Positions 61,929-64,000 of a stretch of 64,000 bases of DNA are shown here, one piece after another. The stretch spans positions 124,001-188,000 of the forward strand of contig JAJTTP010000011.1 in NCBI GenBank assembly GCA_023313575.1, given 5' to 3'. Below the pieces are notes generated by a model. The model did no database searches, had not been told where the DNA came from, and saw only the letters and a list, made by a program, of their open reading frames with translations. Positions within the stretch are counted from its first letter, which is position 1; the number at the start of each line of letters is the position of its first letter. The DNA is from Eutypella sp. D-1. Lineage: Eukaryota; Ascomycota; Sordariomycetes; Xylariales; Diatrypaceae. The position numbers and the translations under genes were made by a program.

Positions 61929-64000
61929 TCAAACATCATCAAATAGGATATCGACGAGTTCATCCAAGACGGTGAACACCAGATGTGTACTACAGCAATC
62001 AGTCAGTCAATCGTCCAGTCAATGAATCAGTGGACCGGTAGGCGGCCTCTTTCTTAACTTGCATCGCAGCGTAGCAAACACAACAAATCCTATTTTGTTT
62101 GCCTACTATCCGTTTCCGAGAGGACAAGAGGGCACTCCAGGTGGAGAGTGGGGAGGGCGTGTTTCACTTACTTTAGTCTCTGGTTATTGAAGGTGGCGAA
62201 CATCCGCCGACTGGCGGCTTGGGCGTTGAGGCGGCCGACCACGCTGCCCGCGAGGTCGGGGACGAGGGTGGCGAGCATAAGGCTGGCCTCGCGGCGTGTC
62301 TTGGCCTTCTCGGACGCGGTCCTCGGGATCTTCTTCCTACCAGTACCGTTTGCGTTTCCATTGCCATTGCTGTTGTTATTCCGACCCGCTGCTGTCATCA
62401 GCTGGCCGTCAGGCCACAGGGCGTCCCGCAAGATGTCCGTGTACTTGAGCACGGCGTCCTCCTGGACTAGCATCTTGAAGTTATCGCGCACCTTGCGCTC
62501 GATGGTGCCGCCGAGCAGTTGGTGTAGGACCACGACGACCGCGCGCCCCCGGAGCCAGTTATTGCCGCGGTTGAGACCGAAGACCTCCAAGAAGATATCG
62601 CAGATGGGCTTGATGAAGGGCTCGAGCTCTTTGTTGTTGTTCTCGAAGGCGTTGAGCTCTGCCTCCGCCTCCGCCGCCGTCGCCGCCGCCGCCATACTGT
62701 CCTCACCGACCCCGAGTGGCATCGTACCCATCTGGCCCGCCGCTGCCGCAATTAAGTTCTGCCCCGCTAGCGACAACTGGTCCAGGACGGGAATGTTGCC
62801 GAGGATGTCCTCCATCCCGTCCGTCACTGAGTCGTAGAGACGAGTGATCATATCCTTCTTATCCTCGCGACTCATCAGGTCCTCGCCCTGCGTGATCACG
62901 CTTTGTGAGAGGAAGGCCCGCAGCTCCCGGCTGCGGCAGACGTCTGGGAGCTGGAGGAGCTCCCGGAGGTACTGCTCGAGGGCGTCGCGCCGCTTGCTCA
63001 GGAAGTCGCTCTGGAACTTCATCACGATTCTCCGCCTAGGAAAGTCGAGATTCCGGACTGACGGGTACTTATGCCGTAGCCTTTGGTGAAGCTCGTGGAA
63101 CTCGCTGTAGCGCTTCGTGACGATCCACGTCGCCGCTGGCATCTTCTCGCCCGCGTCTCTCTGTACCTCTATGACGTATACGGCGAACTCCTTACCATCG
63201 TCCTCTCGTCCCACCTGGATGGTCTTGATTCGGATGGATGCTCGCCCATATAGACTATTATCGCTTTCCTGGATTACGTATTGCTGCCTCTGTAGCTCCT
63301 TTCGCCTAAGTTCCCGTTCTAGGCTGGCCTTCGACTTTCGAAGGATGCGAAGTTCTGCTGCGTTGTTGGTTAACTCGGCTTTCTTAGTTAGGGATTCCAA
63401 TACGGCTTCCTGAGCTACGAGTCGATCGATGTCGTTCGTCAGTGCCGTAATTGCCTCTGCGAGGCCCAGGTCACCCGGCGCTGCCTCGTGCACTTCATCC
63501 GCCACGTCTCGATCTCGGTCTTCGTTCAGATCTTCCGGTTCGTCGGACAAGAACTTATCTTCGTCTCCGAACAGGTCGTCGTCTACGAAGACGCCGATGC
63601 GAGACGCCGCGCTCACGAGTCCCAGTGAAGCAAGACTGGGCTTCTCAACTTCCTTTCCTGACAAAAGAGGACGCTGCTGGTCCAGTGAGCCTCTCGCTGA
63701 GTCGTTGTCGTTACCAGAGAAGATGCTCGAGGCGCCGTCATCGTTACCGAACAGTGACTTGCGAATCTCCTCTGCTGTCTGCGGACGATCGTCTTCCATG
63801 ATATTATTGAGTGCCTCTTCAACCGCTTCTACGACTCGGGTGTCAGGCTGAGTCTTTGCGGGTTCCTGATCGAGACTCTGTACGGACTCTGCCATAGGAT
63901 CATTGTCGAGATCATCATCGTCAAAGATGGGCGAAGAGGATGTCCCATCTAATGAGCGTCGTACGCCGAAAAGAGCATCCGTATCTTGACTTCCATTAGC
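61929..64000 (-). CDS. mdm1: Mdm1-type sorting nexin, C-terminal part (runs off the right edge)
   Basis: The visible coding part is 62172-64000 plus a last exon 61929-61989; the 5' end lies beyond base 64000, because the frame is open through the edge upstream of the ATG at 63895. The donor at 62171 is GTAAGTG, and joining to the acceptor TGTAG gives ...NNQRLNTHLVFTVLDELVDI, which completes the family's nexin C-terminal domain; reading straight on would instead stop at 62168. Visible order: acidic linker (DLFGDEDKFLSDEPEDLNED), coiled coil (about KKAELTNN to RELRRKELQRQQ), PX domain (IKTIQVGREDD to SRELRAFLSQ, with KRYSEFHELHQRL and FPRRRIVMKFQSDFLSKRR), then the nexin C-domain (ELEPFIKPICDIFLEVFGL, LLGGTIERKVRDNF). 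PXA and RGS domains should lie outside the window. Mdm1 proteins tether ER to vacuole and lipid droplets. Confidence 0.9.

Noticed and set aside
63893..63895. ATG at 63895 as the start of the Mdm1-type protein
   Set aside because: The frame is open upstream to the edge with in-frame acidic residues (FDDDDLDNDP), and the family has PXA and RGS domains before this point.

Overview
This window is nuclear DNA of a filamentous ascomycete (Pezizomycotina, probably Sordariomycetes). The evidence is spliced genes with short introns of about 55-450 nt, mostly GTAAGT-like donors, few introns per gene, no operons, and proteins of fungal type (polyubiquitin, Mdm1-type sorting nexin, Zn2Cys6-like regulator, PARG-like macrodomain enzyme, GH79 glycosidase). 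The class-level guess is inference from protein resemblance and from the abundant CCTAGG-type intergenic motif; no search was run.

I can support thirteen protein-coding genes. Left part: an SRR1-like protein (+, 570-2010), GDP-mannose pyrophosphorylase (-, 3336-4953), then about 9.2 kb without a recognisable gene, a small double-stranded-RNA-binding-like protein (-, 14195-15029), about 6.6 kb without a gene, and the protein farnesyltransferase beta subunit (-, 21666-23510). Middle: about 5.8 kb without a gene, a long zinc-cluster-like regulator (+, 29360-32016), a four-unit polyubiquitin gene (+, 35825-36819), a BRAP2/Etp1-type RING and ZnF-UBP protein (+, 37656-39943), a glycerol-3-phosphate acyltransferase of the Gpt2/Sct1 type (+, 42881-45307) and a microbial-type poly(ADP-ribose) glycohydrolase-like protein (+, 47075-48352). 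Right part, all on the minus strand: a secreted, probably GPI-anchored GH79 glycosidase (48965-50857), a glutathione S-transferase with a long organelle-type leader (52698-54262), an SRSF1-type SR protein (56224-58132) and the C-terminal half of an Mdm1-type PXA-RGS-PX nexin that runs off the right edge (61929-64000).

Most are housekeeping genes (glycosylation donor synthesis, prenylation, ubiquitin, splicing, glycerolipid synthesis, ER contact sites). They do not form a biosynthetic or defence cluster, and I see no transposon with coding capacity, no CRISPR array and no rRNA. Exon joins were worked out by hand from splice sites and reading phase; nearly all close in phase and restore known family motifs.

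The unexplained structure lies between the genes. Ten exact copies of the 10-nt palindrome TACCTAGGTA occur, all outside coding sequence, where about 0.06 would be expected by chance. There are many short tandem repeats, four G tracts of 13-15 nt on the plus strand, and several long inverted repeats (60905-60967, 12204-12259, 59221-59267, 16203-16233). I do not see a convincing new multi-gene system. The best leads are the palindrome family, the possible dual targeting of the glutathione S-transferase, the minisatellite in the SR-protein intron, and the PARG-like enzyme with a large internal insertion.
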